Below are positions 39,498 to 52,620 of a stretch of 64,000 nt of DNA, one piece after another. Origin of the DNA: Numida meleagris (lineage: Eukaryota > Chordata > Aves > Galliformes > Numididae); contig NC_034411.1 in the NCBI RefSeq assembly GCF_002078875.1, positions 4,305,297 through 4,369,296 on the forward strand, read 5' to 3'. Made by a program: the position numbers and the translations under genes. Position 1 is the stretch's first letter; each line of letters opens with the position of its first letter. The notes below the pieces were generated by a model. The model did no database searches and had not been told where the DNA came from. It saw only the letters and a program-made list of their open reading frames with translations.

Positions 39498-42259
39498 ATG
39501 ACCATCTTCTGCAGCCACTGCCACAGGCCGCTGCAGGCAGAGACCAGCTGCCTGCCCAGGAGGGCTGAGCAGGCGCCCAGTGCCTCCAAGCCGTTCAGGT
39601 GAGCTCCCCTCTGCCCCTTGCCTTGCAAGGGGAGGCTGTGAGCAGCTCCTGGCCAGGGTGACACCCAGCCAGGTGCAAGGGGCTGCTACCAGCCTGGGAC
39701 ACTAAGGCAAAGGATCTTGTACGGGGCAGAGAGATTTTGGGAGGCTTGAATGAAGGCAGATGCAGATTAAATGGGCTGCAGTTCACGATCTGGCACCGGA
39801 TGTGGTTTCTGCCCTAGCGGGGCTTGGTGGGGAGGTCATGTCACTCAGCTAACTCCTAAACCACGGGGTTCCAAACACCAGCAGGTCTCCTGCTGGGCAG
39901 CCACGTGCACCTCTTGTCTGCATCCACCACAGGTTTGCTATTCCTGAGAGAGCTTGCATGGGGCACCGAACCGCTCTGGGGCCCAGTGTTCCCATAGCAG
40001 GGGATGGGGAATGCTGTCCCTTTCCCTGGGCAGGGCTCCCCACACAGTTGGCTTTGCAGGTCAACAAAGAGTGCCTCCAAGGCTCGTCGGGACCAGATCA
40101 ATGCGGAGCTGCAGGCTCTGCGCTCCCTGCTGCCCATCTCCACACAGGAGAAGGAGCGGCTCTCCTACCTCCACACCATGGCCCTGGTGTGCCTCCGGCT
40201 TCGGGGAGCTCACCTCTTCCCTCCAGGTACCCGTGGGCACTACTGCTCTTTCCCCATGGGCACAGCTCTGCTCTGCATGGGGCACTGCTCCTGTCCCCTT
40301 TCAAAACAGTGCTTCATACTGTGCTCCTCCTTGCAGCCTCAGCTCCTCCCTCAGGACCAGTTCTTGCTGCGGAGCTGCTCTCCTTGCTGCCGGGCTTTCT
40401 GCTTGTGCTCTCAGCCGGTGGCAAGCTGGTCTACATCTCTGAGAACGTGTCTCAGATCCTGGGTCTCTCCATGGTAAGGGCTTGCCAGTGTGGATTTGCA
40501 GTCACTGTTTCCCTGTGCCTCTTGTGCATGGCATGCTGTCCCTGTGAGAGACCCTCACATGGTGTCAGAGGGTTATGAGGCTGCAATGTGCCAGTACGTG
40601 GCCCGCTGCAGCAGGGGGCCTGCCATGACAGCTCCTTCTATCAGGTGGAGCTTCTTGCCCACGGGGACACCATCTTCGACATCCTGGATGGGCGAACATG
40701 GGAGGATGTGCACAAGAAGCTCCTCCTCGCCCAGGAGCAGCCAGGCAGGGGTAAGACTGGGGAGAACAGGAGTGCAGTGTGCTCACTGAGGTCTCCAGGC
40801 TGGGATCTCGTAGGTGCTGCCCTGCTCTGGCTGTTCATGGCTGCAGTCAGATCCAGCTGGATGCCAGTGAGGGTGCTGAGGGGCCTCTAATCCGCTCTCT
40901 CTGCAGAAATCACCTTTGTCAGTGAGATGCGCACATCCAAGGCCTTCCGGCTGCAGCACGGGGGAAATCGGGCCATGGCAGTGCGCGGACGCTTCGTGGC
41001 CCCACGCTGGCCAGCCTCCCCCTCCACCACAGTCTTCCTGGCCCTCTGCACACCGGTTGCACAGCTGGATGCAGATCGTGACACCAGTTCTCAAGACAGC
41101 CTGTTTCAGAGCACACACGCCCTAGACATGAGGTTTATGGATGTCACGGAGAGGTGAGGGTACCTAACAGCTGTCCAGGACAGCCATGATCATCTCCATT
41201 CATGAAGCCTGGGTGTGGGATGCAAGCTGGACTCCACTCCTCTTGTCCTCCCCAGTGCCATCTACCACCTCGGCTACCTCAGGGAGGAACTGATTGGCCA
41301 GTCATGGTACAGCCTCCTGCATCCTGAGGACACTGACATAGCAGCCGCTCAGCACAGGGCTGTAGGTGAGTGATAGGCCCACGCTCACCCATGTCTTCCT
41401 CTAGCCTTGTCTGGCTACACTTGAAACCTGGCTGCCTAGGACAGCCAAAACAAAGTAAATGGAGTCCTGCTTCCTGTAAAAAGCATGAAGCAGTGGGTTA
41501 GTTGTATGCCCCATACACTGAACACATGGGTTTGGAAGCTCGCGGGTTGCTAGCAGACAAACCCCCTCTGCGAGAGGTTGCAGATCTGACTCTGCTGTCT
41601 GCAGCTTCTGTCTCGCTGGGGCTGCAGCTGCATCGAGGCCACCAAGGCCTGCCCCAGCAGTGGGGCCAGCTGCGCTCTGCCGCCCACTGACACGGCCGCT
41701 TCCTCACAGCGCTGGGTGCCGGGGCCGTGGCAGGGCCCGTAGTGCTGCGAGTGCTCCGCAGGGACCGCACCTGGGCCTGGCTCTGCGTGTCGGCGCGGCG
41801 CGGGGGCCGCTGCATCACCTGCACCAGCCGCAGCCTCAGGTGAGGGTTCAGGGAGGGAGAAGGCAGGCGGGACCCGGGGGGCCGAGGCCGACGGCTGCCA
41901 GCGGCTCCCGGTCCCCGCGGGCCGCCCCTCACCGCCGCGTCCCGCTCCGCAGGGAGGAGGAGGCGGCCTACTTGCGCGCCCAGCAGCAGGGCCCGCCGCC
42001 TTTCGGCCCGGCCCCAGCACCGCCGCTCGCCGCCTCCCCGCCGGAAGAGGGGCTCAGCCTGCTGGCCGCGCAGCTCCGCGCCCTGGCCGACAGCCTCTCG
42101 CCGCCCGCCGCCTACGCCGGGGCTTGGCCCGGGGCCCGCTCCTCCAGCCAGGGGCAGCCGGACGCCGCCCTGGCCCTGGCCTGTCTCCTAGGCGACGCGC
42201 TGGAAGCTTCCGGGTCGCAGACGACGCATGCGCGCGGCGCGCCGCTCCTCCACCAATAA
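39498..42259 (+). CDS. NPAS4L: NPAS4L (cloche-type) bHLH-PAS transcription factor
   Basis: Nuclear bHLH-PAS activator. The zebrafish orthologue, cloche, drives endothelial and blood specification, and an avian NPAS4L has been linked to haemangioblasts. Eight coding exons: 39498-39598, 40060-40226, 40337-40473, 40645-40750, 40907-41153, 41256-41365, 41710-41839 and 41953-42259 (TAA). They total 1305 nt, 434 residues, all GT-AG and in phase. The bHLH begins at the exon 1/2 junction (RSTKSASKARRDQINAELQ, residues 34-52), like the NPAS4 start MYRSTKGASKARRDQINAE; helix 2 includes KERLSYLHTMALVCL. PAS-A spans about residues 98-165 (LLPGFLLVLSAGGKLVYISE, HGDTIFDIL). PAS-B spans about 235-330 (AIYHLGYLREELIGQSWYSL, LHPEDTDIAAAQH). 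NPAS4 has an unrelated N-terminus and a tail of several hundred residues; here the first 33 residues are Cys/His-containing and the tail is only about 100 residues, Ala/Pro-rich. NPAS4 itself is the alternative name, but length and neighbours favour NPAS4L. Confidence 0.88.
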
Positions 42260-42260
42260 A
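42255..42260 (+). promoter_or_regulatory. poly(A) signal overlapping the NPAS4L stop codon
   Basis: AATAAA at 42255-42260 contains the in-frame TAA stop at 42257-42259. If used, the 3'UTR would be only about 10-30 nt, which fits the very close start of RRP36 downstream. Confidence 0.6.
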
Positions 42261-42346
42261 CGCCCGTTCTGTGTTCCCTTGTGCCTGTCTGCGCGTGCGC
42301 CGCTCCCGCGAGTTCGCCGCCGGCTCAGGCCGGGGGGCGCGCGGCC

Positions 42347-45300
42347 ATGGGGCGGGCGGGAGCCGGGAGGCGCGCGGGGAGCGGCGGCGGCAGCGGGACG
42401 GACGGGGAGGAGATGGGCTCGGCGCCGGGAGGTGAGGCCCTGGGGCCTATCGCCGGGTCCGGCCGGGGGGGAAGTTCTGCTGCGGGAATGGCGTCGGTGC
42501 GGTACGGAGCGGGGCTCCGGCGGAGGGAGGTGGGAGAGGCTCCGGGGCGTGGGGCGGAAGCGGCGCTCGGGAGGGGACGCTGAGCGCGGAGCTCGGGCTG
42601 CCCTGGGGCGGGGGAGGCTGCGGCCGTACCCCGGGGCCTTCTGAGCCAGGAGCCGCGGGGTTTAACGAAGCGGAGTGGTTTCCCGATGCCCGGCAGCGCC
42701 GTGCTTGTGCCGCGTGTCTCCTGCTCTGAGCGGATCCTCGTGGTGGAATTCAGCGGCGGAAAGCGCGTCCGAGCCGTCATTCCGGAGCGGGCGGCGCCGT
42801 GAGAAGCTGTTCGGTTCAGGCGTGCGTTGCTCTCTCCTCCAGATCAGTCTGAGCTGTCCTTGGAAGAACGGCTGCGCATGCAGAGTGCGGCAGGGACAAG
42901 AGCGTGCCGGCAGCTGACGGCCGGGAAGAAAACAGCAAAACCTGGCAAAGCCCCGACCAAGCAGCAGCTAAACAAAAAGGGGTAAAGCTGTTCTTTGTGA
43001 CCCACAGGACGTGCCTGGCAGCTCCTTGCAGTGTTAACGTTGCCTTGGAGCTGGTGTAGATCTCCTCTAATGAGCTGCACAGCGATGCTCTTCACTACAG
43101 TTTTATTTGGGAATGGTCTGTCAGTGTCCCTGAGCTCTCAATGCTCTGTCGTGCTCAAATCCCCAGCTGTCACCTGTTAGCTGGTATTTAGAGCAGTACT
43201 CGGTTCCCGTGTGCTTTTTGTATTAAGATGCTTTTAGCCCAGAAGCGTGGTAAGCTTCTCCTTTAAGAAGAAGCTGTGATAAGTAGTGTTTTACTTGTCC
43301 CTTCCCAGCCCTGCTGTTTTCTGGACCTCTTGAGGCTTCTTGGCATTTTCTGCCCAGCTCCTGGAGCTGCAGTTGCAGAGTCAGCCGATTGTCTGGAATC
43401 TCATTCATCCCTTTGCTGTCATCTCCTCTGTGGCTCATCTGTCGATGTTCCTTTTTTCCCCTCTACAATGCTTGCAGTCACAGACTCTCCCCCATTCTCA
43501 ATGTTCTTTACGCTTCCAGTTTATATACTGTGCAGGTGCTATTAACGTGGTGTCTGTAAAATGAATTCAGTGCAACAAAACCGATCAGATTTCTAGCAGT
43601 CCTCCACGGGCCTCCTCCATTAGCAGCTGTCAAACCATTACCCTTTATTTGCAGTAGTTAGCGGTTTTTAGTCCTCAGAGTCATATCCAAATGATTTGAA
43701 CAGGTTTCCTCTGTTACCCTGGCATTCCCTAACCTATTTCTGAATGCATCTTTCCTCTGCTTTAAACGGTTGACCAGAATAATGTATCTACTTTACCTTC
43801 TACCCAGTAGTCTGGGGGATTTTGTGTAGTGCGCTGTCTTCACACAGCATCTCTATTTCTGCTACACTATTTGCATAATTCTGCTTTTATTACTTGATTT
43901 CCCTAATCCTTTAAGCGCTGCACCACTGTAAATCCCAGATGCTGTTTCTCTCATGGTTTTTATTATGGAATTGAACTTAAAAAAGCACTTGAGGAAAATC
44001 CCTGGGAGCTCCGCTGTTTTCAATAGTGTTTTGTAAAGCTGACTTGAGCATTGCACAGGGGTATAGCCTCATGAGAAGACGTGAAAATAAGCTGAACGCT
44101 GCTTTAAGTGGGATTTGGAAAACTTACTTATTGCTGCAAGGTTGGTTGTGCTCCTCGCCCCAGCGCTGCTGTATTGCTGAATGTAGCTGTAATGCCAGGG
44201 CTCTGTGGTTTGCACATCTTTACTTGTTTCTGATAACTTACCTGATGTAATGATAAATCATAGGCTGCAGCATCCAGCATGGGAAGAGTAATGCTCTGTC
44301 CTGTCACCTTATACCATCTTGCTTTCAAACCTGAAGTATCACACTCTCAAAGCTTGTGTTGCAAGGGCTCCTTCCCTTAATTCATTTCCACCATGGATCC
44401 TGATTCAGCATGAACTCTCCTTTGGAATTAGTACCATAGGCTGTATGGCCCTTATTCCTGGGGTCTGACTTCTCCTTTACCTGAGTCATGGTATGCTTTC
44501 TCACTGATCTTGATCACAGTAGAACTGATCTGCTTTTGTGACTACCCAGGTCAGTGAGAAATTCCCACCTTTGGTCTCACCTCTCAACATAAGTATCACT
44601 TATGAGTGCGTGAGCTGAGCTAGGAATAGAAGAGACTTGTTACATGATGTATGAAAACATGGGGGGAGAGAGAGAGAGAGAGAGAGAGAGAGGAATAATT
44701 GAGTGTTTCTGATTCATCCTGAACAGCGGTAGGTTTTCACTTGATACAGTGAGGTTTTGATGCTTTGGAGCTAAATTAAAGCACGCAGATGTTTTCTGTA
44801 GGATTACTCTAGCCACACATTTACTGTTGAGTTGGTTGTAGTGGCCACATCTTGTAGTTGCTTGTAGTGGCTCTTAATACCTACAGTCTCCACAAAGTCT
44901 GGTGTTCTGGCACTGTGTGTTAATATTCTCCAGAGGGTCTGTCTGACCTTCTAATATGTTAGTCTGGGTCTCTTTATGCCCTCTGCTTCTTTCAAGTACG
45001 TTTTTCCTTCTTCCAGGCCAGTGGAGATGTCCGCCAAGAAACCCGTGCCTTTTCTGCGACAAGTTGTCTCCGTTACAAAGAAGGTGGGTGCTCCTCCCCG
45101 CTTCGGGCACTGACTTTATTTAGTGATGCTGAGGGGCACAGACATGATGATGGTGCTGTGGAAGGTGGTGAAGGCTGTTTGTGGAGGATAGGTCTTGGAC
45201 AGCAGCCTGCTGAACATGCGTGGTGGTAGCACATCTCTGGGGAGAGCAGGAGATGGGGTGCTGGAGGGAGCTGCTTTGACCTTAACTTGAACCTTTGAGA

Positions 45301-46253
45301 ATAAGCAGGATATTAACAGAGTAATCCTGGCTCTGACTCTTACCTCTGCCTTCAGGTCCACAGAGACCCTCGATTTGATGACTTGTCTGGAGAGTATAAC
45401 CCTGAAATATTTATGAAGACATACAGCTTCCTGGACACCATTAAGAAGCAAGAGAAGGAGGTAATGCTTTGTGCCTGTCCTTGGCCAGAAGAAACGTGCT
45501 TGGCAGGGGCGGCCCCCGCAAAAGCCTTTTGCAGTAGAGCTGGCAGGCAGGCAGTGACGCAGCTTTCTGCTCTTTTCTCCAGATGGTTCAGAAGCAGCTG
45601 AAAAAATGCCGGAATGTGGAGCAGAAGGAGAAACTGCAGCAGCTCCTGAACCGCATGGTGAGTTTGGTGCCGCATCTCCTCTATTAGGCAATGCACTAAT
45701 AGAGAGGATGTGTGACCTGAGGTCTGCCTAGATGCTTACTGACATGAGCCACCTGTTCTGTACAGACACAGCAAGAACAGGCACAGAAAAAACAGCAAAA
45801 AAGGAGGGAAAGGGAGCTGACTTTGAAGAGACAGCAACGGGAGCTGGCCAAGCAGGGAAAGAAACCCTTCTTCCTAAAGAAGTGTAAGTACACAGTGTGA
45901 ACATGTTGCAGGAAGACCTGGAGGAGGGTACTGATGACAGCACTGCAAGCTCTGGAAATGAGCTGTCCATAATAGCTTGGAGCTGTGGAGGGATTGTTGT
46001 GATGCTGGCACTCAAGTGATGAGCCAGGCCTGGAGCCCAGCAGGAAGAGGCAAGAAGGTGTGTAGAGATAATTCAGGCTTGGCTCTAAAACCTTGTTCCT
46101 CTCTCCTTCACAGCTGAGAAGCGGAAATTGGAGCTAGCAGAGAAGTATACGGAGCTTAAGAGGAGTGGAAAGCTGGAGAGCTTCCTGAACAAGAAAAGGA
46201 AGAGGAATGCTGTCAAAGATAAGCGCCGTTTGCCCTCACAGAAGAACTTGTGA
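42347..46253 (+). CDS. RRP36: RRP36, ribosomal RNA processing protein 36
   Basis: Nucleolar factor needed for early pre-rRNA cleavages in 18S rRNA maturation as part of the small-subunit processome. Seven coding exons: 42347-42431, 42843-42981, 45017-45083, 45356-45460, 45583-45657, 45766-45883 and 46114-46253 (TGA). They total 729 nt, 242 residues; human is about 259. The N-terminus is Gly/Arg/Ala-rich and poorly conserved. The signature is SAKKPVPFLRQVVSVTKK followed by DPRFDDLSGEYNPEIFMKTY. The C-terminal half is a highly charged helix or coiled coil rich in Lys, Arg, Gln and Glu, with KPFFLKKSEKRKLELAEKY and a basic tail NKKRKRNAVKDKRRLPSQK. An in-frame ATG lies upstream at 42281; I chose 42347, which has a better context (CGGCCATGG) and matches family length. 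Its promoter must overlap the end of NPAS4L. Confidence 0.95.
44666..44692 (+). repeat. (GA)n microsatellite
   Basis: About 13 uninterrupted GA units in RRP36 intron 2, preceded by six G. Confidence 0.95.
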
Positions 46254-48649
46254 CTGCTGCACAGGCATGCTGTTACCTGGAGAGGTGGTGCTGGCACCGA
46301 GATTCACTCTGGCCAGGCCTGGAAGATGGCAGCCTCTCTTCTCACTTTCTGCCTTTCACTGTACAGTGATGCTGTTAGGCAGCAAAGTCTGAACAGGAAA
46401 AAAAATGTGCTTTCAGTAGCTGAAGGGACCCCTGTACTCGTGCTTTACATCATGCCTGGGTTGTGACAAGTCTGTTATGCAGATGCATGTGGTGCTGATC
46501 AGTTTCTCTCCTTGCACCTGCTCTTCCTGTAGCTAGGAGAGCCTAGGCTGTGCCCTGCACTGCTGGCTCTTCTCCAGGTCTTACTGGGTCCCAGTGAAGT
46601 GGAAAGGGGCATCAGGTTGCTCAGAGCTTGGTTTGTATAGGTCTGCACATGTACAGGGGCAGAGGGCACTACTGCTCTGGACCCCTGTTCCACTGCTTCA
46701 AGTTCTCAAGGTGAATTCCTTTTTCCTCCAGGAATCCTGCCTGGTTTTAATCTGTGATCACTGTCTTGTTCTTAGTGAAGTGCCTGGCTTTGTCTTGTTA
46801 AAAACCTTGTAGTTGCTCTGGAAATGAGCAGGAAGGGGTGCTCCTAGGTCTCTTTGAAGCCTTCATCTCCTGAGACTGAAAAAACCCACACCTCCCAGCA
46901 CAGTTCTCCAGCCCCTGGCAGCTTTTGCACCCTCCAATGGAGTGACCCCAGAGAACCAATGAGGGTTCTGAGGGCCCAGCTGGGTGGAGTGTCCAAATGT
47001 AATCTGCCCAGTGCTGAGAAAATGAGAGAGATTAGCATCCCTCTCTGCGGGTGCACCCTGGTGAAGTAGCCCATGGTGTGGCAGGCCTCTCTCACAGCTG
47101 ACCTACACTCAAGCACTGCTGCCCAGGATCTCTCCAGCAGGGCTGCCCCCATCTCAGCCTGTTCTCTAAAGGGCTGCTGGTGCTTCTAGGTGACACTGGT
47201 TCTGCATAAAATAAATGCCTGCTTTCCTTTATTCCCAGTGTCAGTGCTGTTATAAGCAAAGCTGTTTGCTGTAGTTTGAACTTGCAGGATGTGTCTCTCT
47301 CTGGCATTACAGTTGACTACCACCTCTGTTATTTCTCCTCACTCCTAATGGACTCTGACTCCAGTGGCTGCGCCATTGCAGAAGTGAGGTGGATGTGATG
47401 CAGGTGCTATGAGCTGGACACTGGTCAGCAAGGCAGATCACCCCTGGCAAGCCTGCACACAGCTCCGCTGCTGCAGGTGGCAGCTGGTGCATGAGGCCTG
47501 GGGAAAGGCCTTGCGACGAAGAGAAAATGGAAGATGAGCAACTCCGTCATGCCTGGCTGAGGGCGTTACTGAAGCATCTGCCTCTGCTGCAGTTCCTGTG
47601 GGTGATGAGAGCTCTGCACTGGCAACAGATTTTAGTGTGACTGGGCAAAGGCAGCAGAAGCAGGATGTGTCAGCTTGGTTAGGGATGCCATGGAAATCCT
47701 CAGCTGCCTTTAACCTGCACATGGCTCGTTGCTTTGTGCTGAACCTGGCCTCTTCGACCTCTCATGACTTGGGAAGCAGAGCCTGCTGCATCCTTACGCC
47801 TTCAGAGGAGAGTTTCCTTTGCACTGTCACACTGCTTCCAAAGCTCAAGGCTATCATGGCCCCTTGTGGCATTAGCTTGCTGTTTTGCACTGTTTTGAAT
47901 CCAAAACTGAACAAATCTCCTCTTGTAAAGGTGGAAGGGGACAATTTGGCAAGAAGACTTGGTCCTGGGCTCACATGGGAGCCACTGGTGCCAAGGCCTT
48001 GCTGAGGGGCTGTGTGGAAGTGGCATTCCCAGGTCACTGTGTCCCCATCCTCAGTTGCTGGTAGATCCTGCCTAGCAAGGAGCAATCCTAGTGTAGTGGC
48101 AAAATGGAAGACTTCTTATCTGGGATACAATCTTCTTGTCCAGCACGTGGAAGGTGAAGAGGAAATGGGCTGACTTGTTTCTTCCTGCCTCCTCCTGGCT
48201 TTGTCCCATCCAAGGAGAAAGCCCTAGAGCATAGCCCAAGCACAACCAGCATCAGGGAGGCACTGAGCCTTGGGGCAGGCTGTAGTGTGACAGCACTGGC
48301 TGGTGAGGGATGCTTCTGTGTCTACAGCCAGTGAAGCTTCTCTTTCCCGTGGCCTTGGGGGACTGCGTTAGGTTATTTGGCTTGTGTTTCTAATGCTGTC
48401 CTGGCAGGCGGGCTGCCAGGTCCAGTGCCCCACAGGCAGGCTGTGGGGAGGGACCTGATGTGGGCCTCCCCACGGAGGGCAGCCATGGGCATGGCTGGCA
48501 TCAGCTGCTGCAGCTGCAGGGACAGGTAGCAACAGCACTGGGCATCAGTGGTGACATGGGATGCTCTCAGCAGGTGTGGGTGGCCACCCAATGAGATCCC
48601 CCACCTCCCCCCAAAGAGGTGCTCTGCAGCTGGACAGGGAACACAGACA
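46254..48649. other. RRP36 3'UTR and intergenic space
   Basis: RRP36 3'UTR probably runs to about 47230, after AATAAA at 47210-47215. The remaining 1.4 kb separates it from the convergent TMEM121-like gene. I see no coding or RNA gene in it. Confidence 0.5.
47210..47215 (+). promoter_or_regulatory. poly(A) signal of RRP36
   Basis: AATAAA within GCATAAAATAAATGCC, followed by a GT-rich stretch (CAGTGTCAGTGCTGTT). It is 957 nt downstream of the RRP36 stop. Confidence 0.6.
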
Positions 48650-48667
48650 CAAGGAGAGCTCCGGTCG

Positions 48668-48673
48668 TTTATT
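48668..48673 (-). promoter_or_regulatory. poly(A) signal of the TMEM121-like gene
   Basis: TTTATT on the plus strand is AATAAA on the minus strand, 378 nt after the stop codon at 49051-49053. Confidence 0.6.
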
Positions 48674-49050
48674 GCAAAGAGGGAGATAAGAAAAAGGTCA
48701 GTTACCCTCTTTGAGCCCCCACCACGCCTGTGGCTGTCTGAGAGGGACGAGAGGCGGGGGGAGCCGGATCCTCGCTCCCACCAGCACAGGCACCTGGCTG
48801 GGGCAAGACACTAAGGTGGAGCAGGTGGTGTCTCTGCTCAGCCCCTGGCTTGAGCTGGAGGGCTGTGGTCCCGCACTGCTCGGCTGCCCCACCGCCGTGT
48901 TGCCCCTGGGGACTGGAGCAGCCTTGCCCAAGGAGGGAGGAGACAGGGTCAGTCCCTGCTGTCCAGAGGCAGGGGGCTCGGTGACCCTCCTGGTGTTTTG
49001 TGGGGATGGCCAAGCGTGGCAGTGCCCAGGCTGTGGTTGCCACTGGCACA

Positions 49051-50900
<1,850 letters not shown>

Positions 50901-51060
50901 CGGCTGTGACAGAGGCCGAAGCTCTCCCACTCACTGCACGGCGCTGAGCCGGCTCCCCGACGCTGGGGCCGCGCAGGGGCTCGCTCTGCCCGCCTCGTCT
51001 CCCACCGTGGGCTGGGACCCCCGGCCCCACCGACACCGCGCGCTGCGCCCGCCGGCGTTA

Positions 51061-51365
51061 CCTGGGGGTGCCCGGGCACGCGAAAGCCCCGAATCCAGCA
51101 TGTCCCGAGCCTTCGGCCGCGCGGACGGACGGGCGGCAGCAGGAGAGCGGCGACGAGGAGGGCAGTTGCTCCGAGCCGGGCCGCGAGGAGGGCCGCAGGG
51201 ACGGCCGGGGCGAGGCGGCGGGGCTCCGCGTCCGTCTCTCGCCGTCTGCTCGCAGCATCGCCCGAGGACCCACGGCGCGGTGCCCGCGCGCCGGGGATGG
51301 GAGCGCTCGGCACGGAGCCGCGGAACGGCGGCCCGGAGCTCCCCGACGGGGCCGCGCTTACCTCG
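51061..51365 (-). other. Candidate leader-exon donors of the TMEM121-like gene
   Basis: Because the coding exon starts with an acceptor, a leader exon must lie upstream on the minus strand. Two good donors are seen in the CpG-rich interval: CCCCCAG/gtaacg near 51061 and CCCGAG/gtaagc near 51360. Both are preceded by very GC-rich sequence suited to a CpG-island promoter (about 50930-51560). Which one is used cannot be told from sequence. Confidence 0.4.
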
Positions 51366-51734
51366 GGCGGCTCCCCGGGGCTGGGCGGCGGAGGCGACGG
51401 AGGGGCCCCGGTGACGGCCCCGGGCCCGGCGCGGCATCGCCCGGCGGCGTCTCTGCGGCGGCGGCGGCGACGTTTGGCCCCTCCCGGCCGGGCGGGCGGG
51501 GACTGCGGCGGCCCCCGCCTCGGCGGCACGGCACGGCCCCGGCAGCGGAGCGAGGCGAGAGGAGGCTGCGCTCTTCCCGGGGTCAGCTCCGTGCCAGCGC
51601 CTGGGCTGAGCCCCCGCTTAGTTGTGATTGACGGAGGTCATCGCTTTCCGGGAAGGTTTCCCAGTATATTTCCACTCCGCCTTGGCAGTGCTCGCTGTAA
51701 ATAGGCGTCGTTCTGGAAGTGGGTTCAGAGCACA

Positions 51735-51960
51735 ACCAGCCATGACCTGATAGGGAAAGGCTCTGCCCCACAGGGCGGTGGGCATGGCACAGGCTGCACA
51801 GGACAGTGGGCACAGCCCCGATGCCGGAGCACAGGGAGCGCTGGGACACCGCTCTCAGACATTGGGGTTGGAGGTGCTGTGTGGGGTGGGGGTTGTGCTC
51901 GGTGATCCTTGTGGGTCCCTTCCAACTTAGTTGATAGAGTGATGCAAGAGAGGGGTAAGC
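51735..51960 (+). mobile_element. CR1 LINE, 3' end fragment
   Basis: Shares long near-identical stretches with the copies at 28.3 and 57.2 kb (GGGAAAGGCTCTGCCCCACA, GGAGCGCTGGGACACCGCTC), ending TGATCCTTGTGGGTCCCTTC. It abuts the CpG-rich 5' end of the TMEM121-like gene. Confidence 0.85.
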
Positions 51961-52525
51961 CAATGCAGAAACAAAGCCCAGATCTTCGCTGCCAGCCATC
52001 AGGGTCAGGGCAGTCCCTTGCAGGGTCTCCATCCATGGAGGCACCAAGAGATGGCCACAGAGGTATGCATGCGGCAGAGGCAAGGGAGAGGTGCTTGAGG
52101 CAGTTTTCAATCCGTGGGGCTGTGGACAAGATGATTCATCTCTGGACTGCAATCAAAAAGCCCCTGAGTCTTCACTAGAGGCTAGGACAGGAGGTGACAA
52201 TGTTCGCGTGGGAAGCAGTGAAGAGCTGCTTTAACGAGGCACATAAAAATAAGCAACCAGAGCAAGAGCAGATACGCGCGTGCTTCGCTAAAACAGAGTG
52301 CTGGAGCTGAGTGCCACAGCTCACGTGTGGATGTGACTGTGATCAGAGACAAAATGGGAAGAAAGCAAAGAAGGGTGCAGTGGGGATCCTGGGCAGATGG
52401 CTCCTCCCTGGTTGCCTGCTGGCTCCACACAGAAAGCATCCTCAGCTCCGCCTTGTGCTGCCCCAGTGCTAGCACCAGAACATCCCTCTAGAACAGAGAC
52501 CACAAAGCGAAGGCCGTGAGGGGAG

Positions 52526-52620
52526 AGCCAGAGAAATCCACCTGTCACACAGAGCTTCCTTGAGGAAATAGAGGAAAAGGGGAAAGATTGCAGGCAGAAG
52601 CTGCACTGAGAGCTTCAGCT
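52526..52620 (-). repeat. Diverged duplicate of the hydrophobic exon-like segment
   Basis: On the minus strand, 52620-52526 aligns base for base with the segment at 54364-54275: both read T-G-Y-A-G-Y-TTCTT/TTCTG, a CCCTTTTT core, then a donor-like GGTGG(A/G)TTTCTCTGGCTCTC. By eye about two thirds of bases match. The reading frame is kept (CSFCLQSFPFFLYFLKEAL against CSFLLTGFTLFLHLLLRMF), but this copy lacks the ATG. Confidence 0.4.

Noticed and set aside
45144..45220. Possible C/D-box snoRNA in RRP36 intron 3 (TGATGATGG and CTGA)
   Set aside because: Boxes are present, but there is no terminal stem and the spacing and context are unconvincing.
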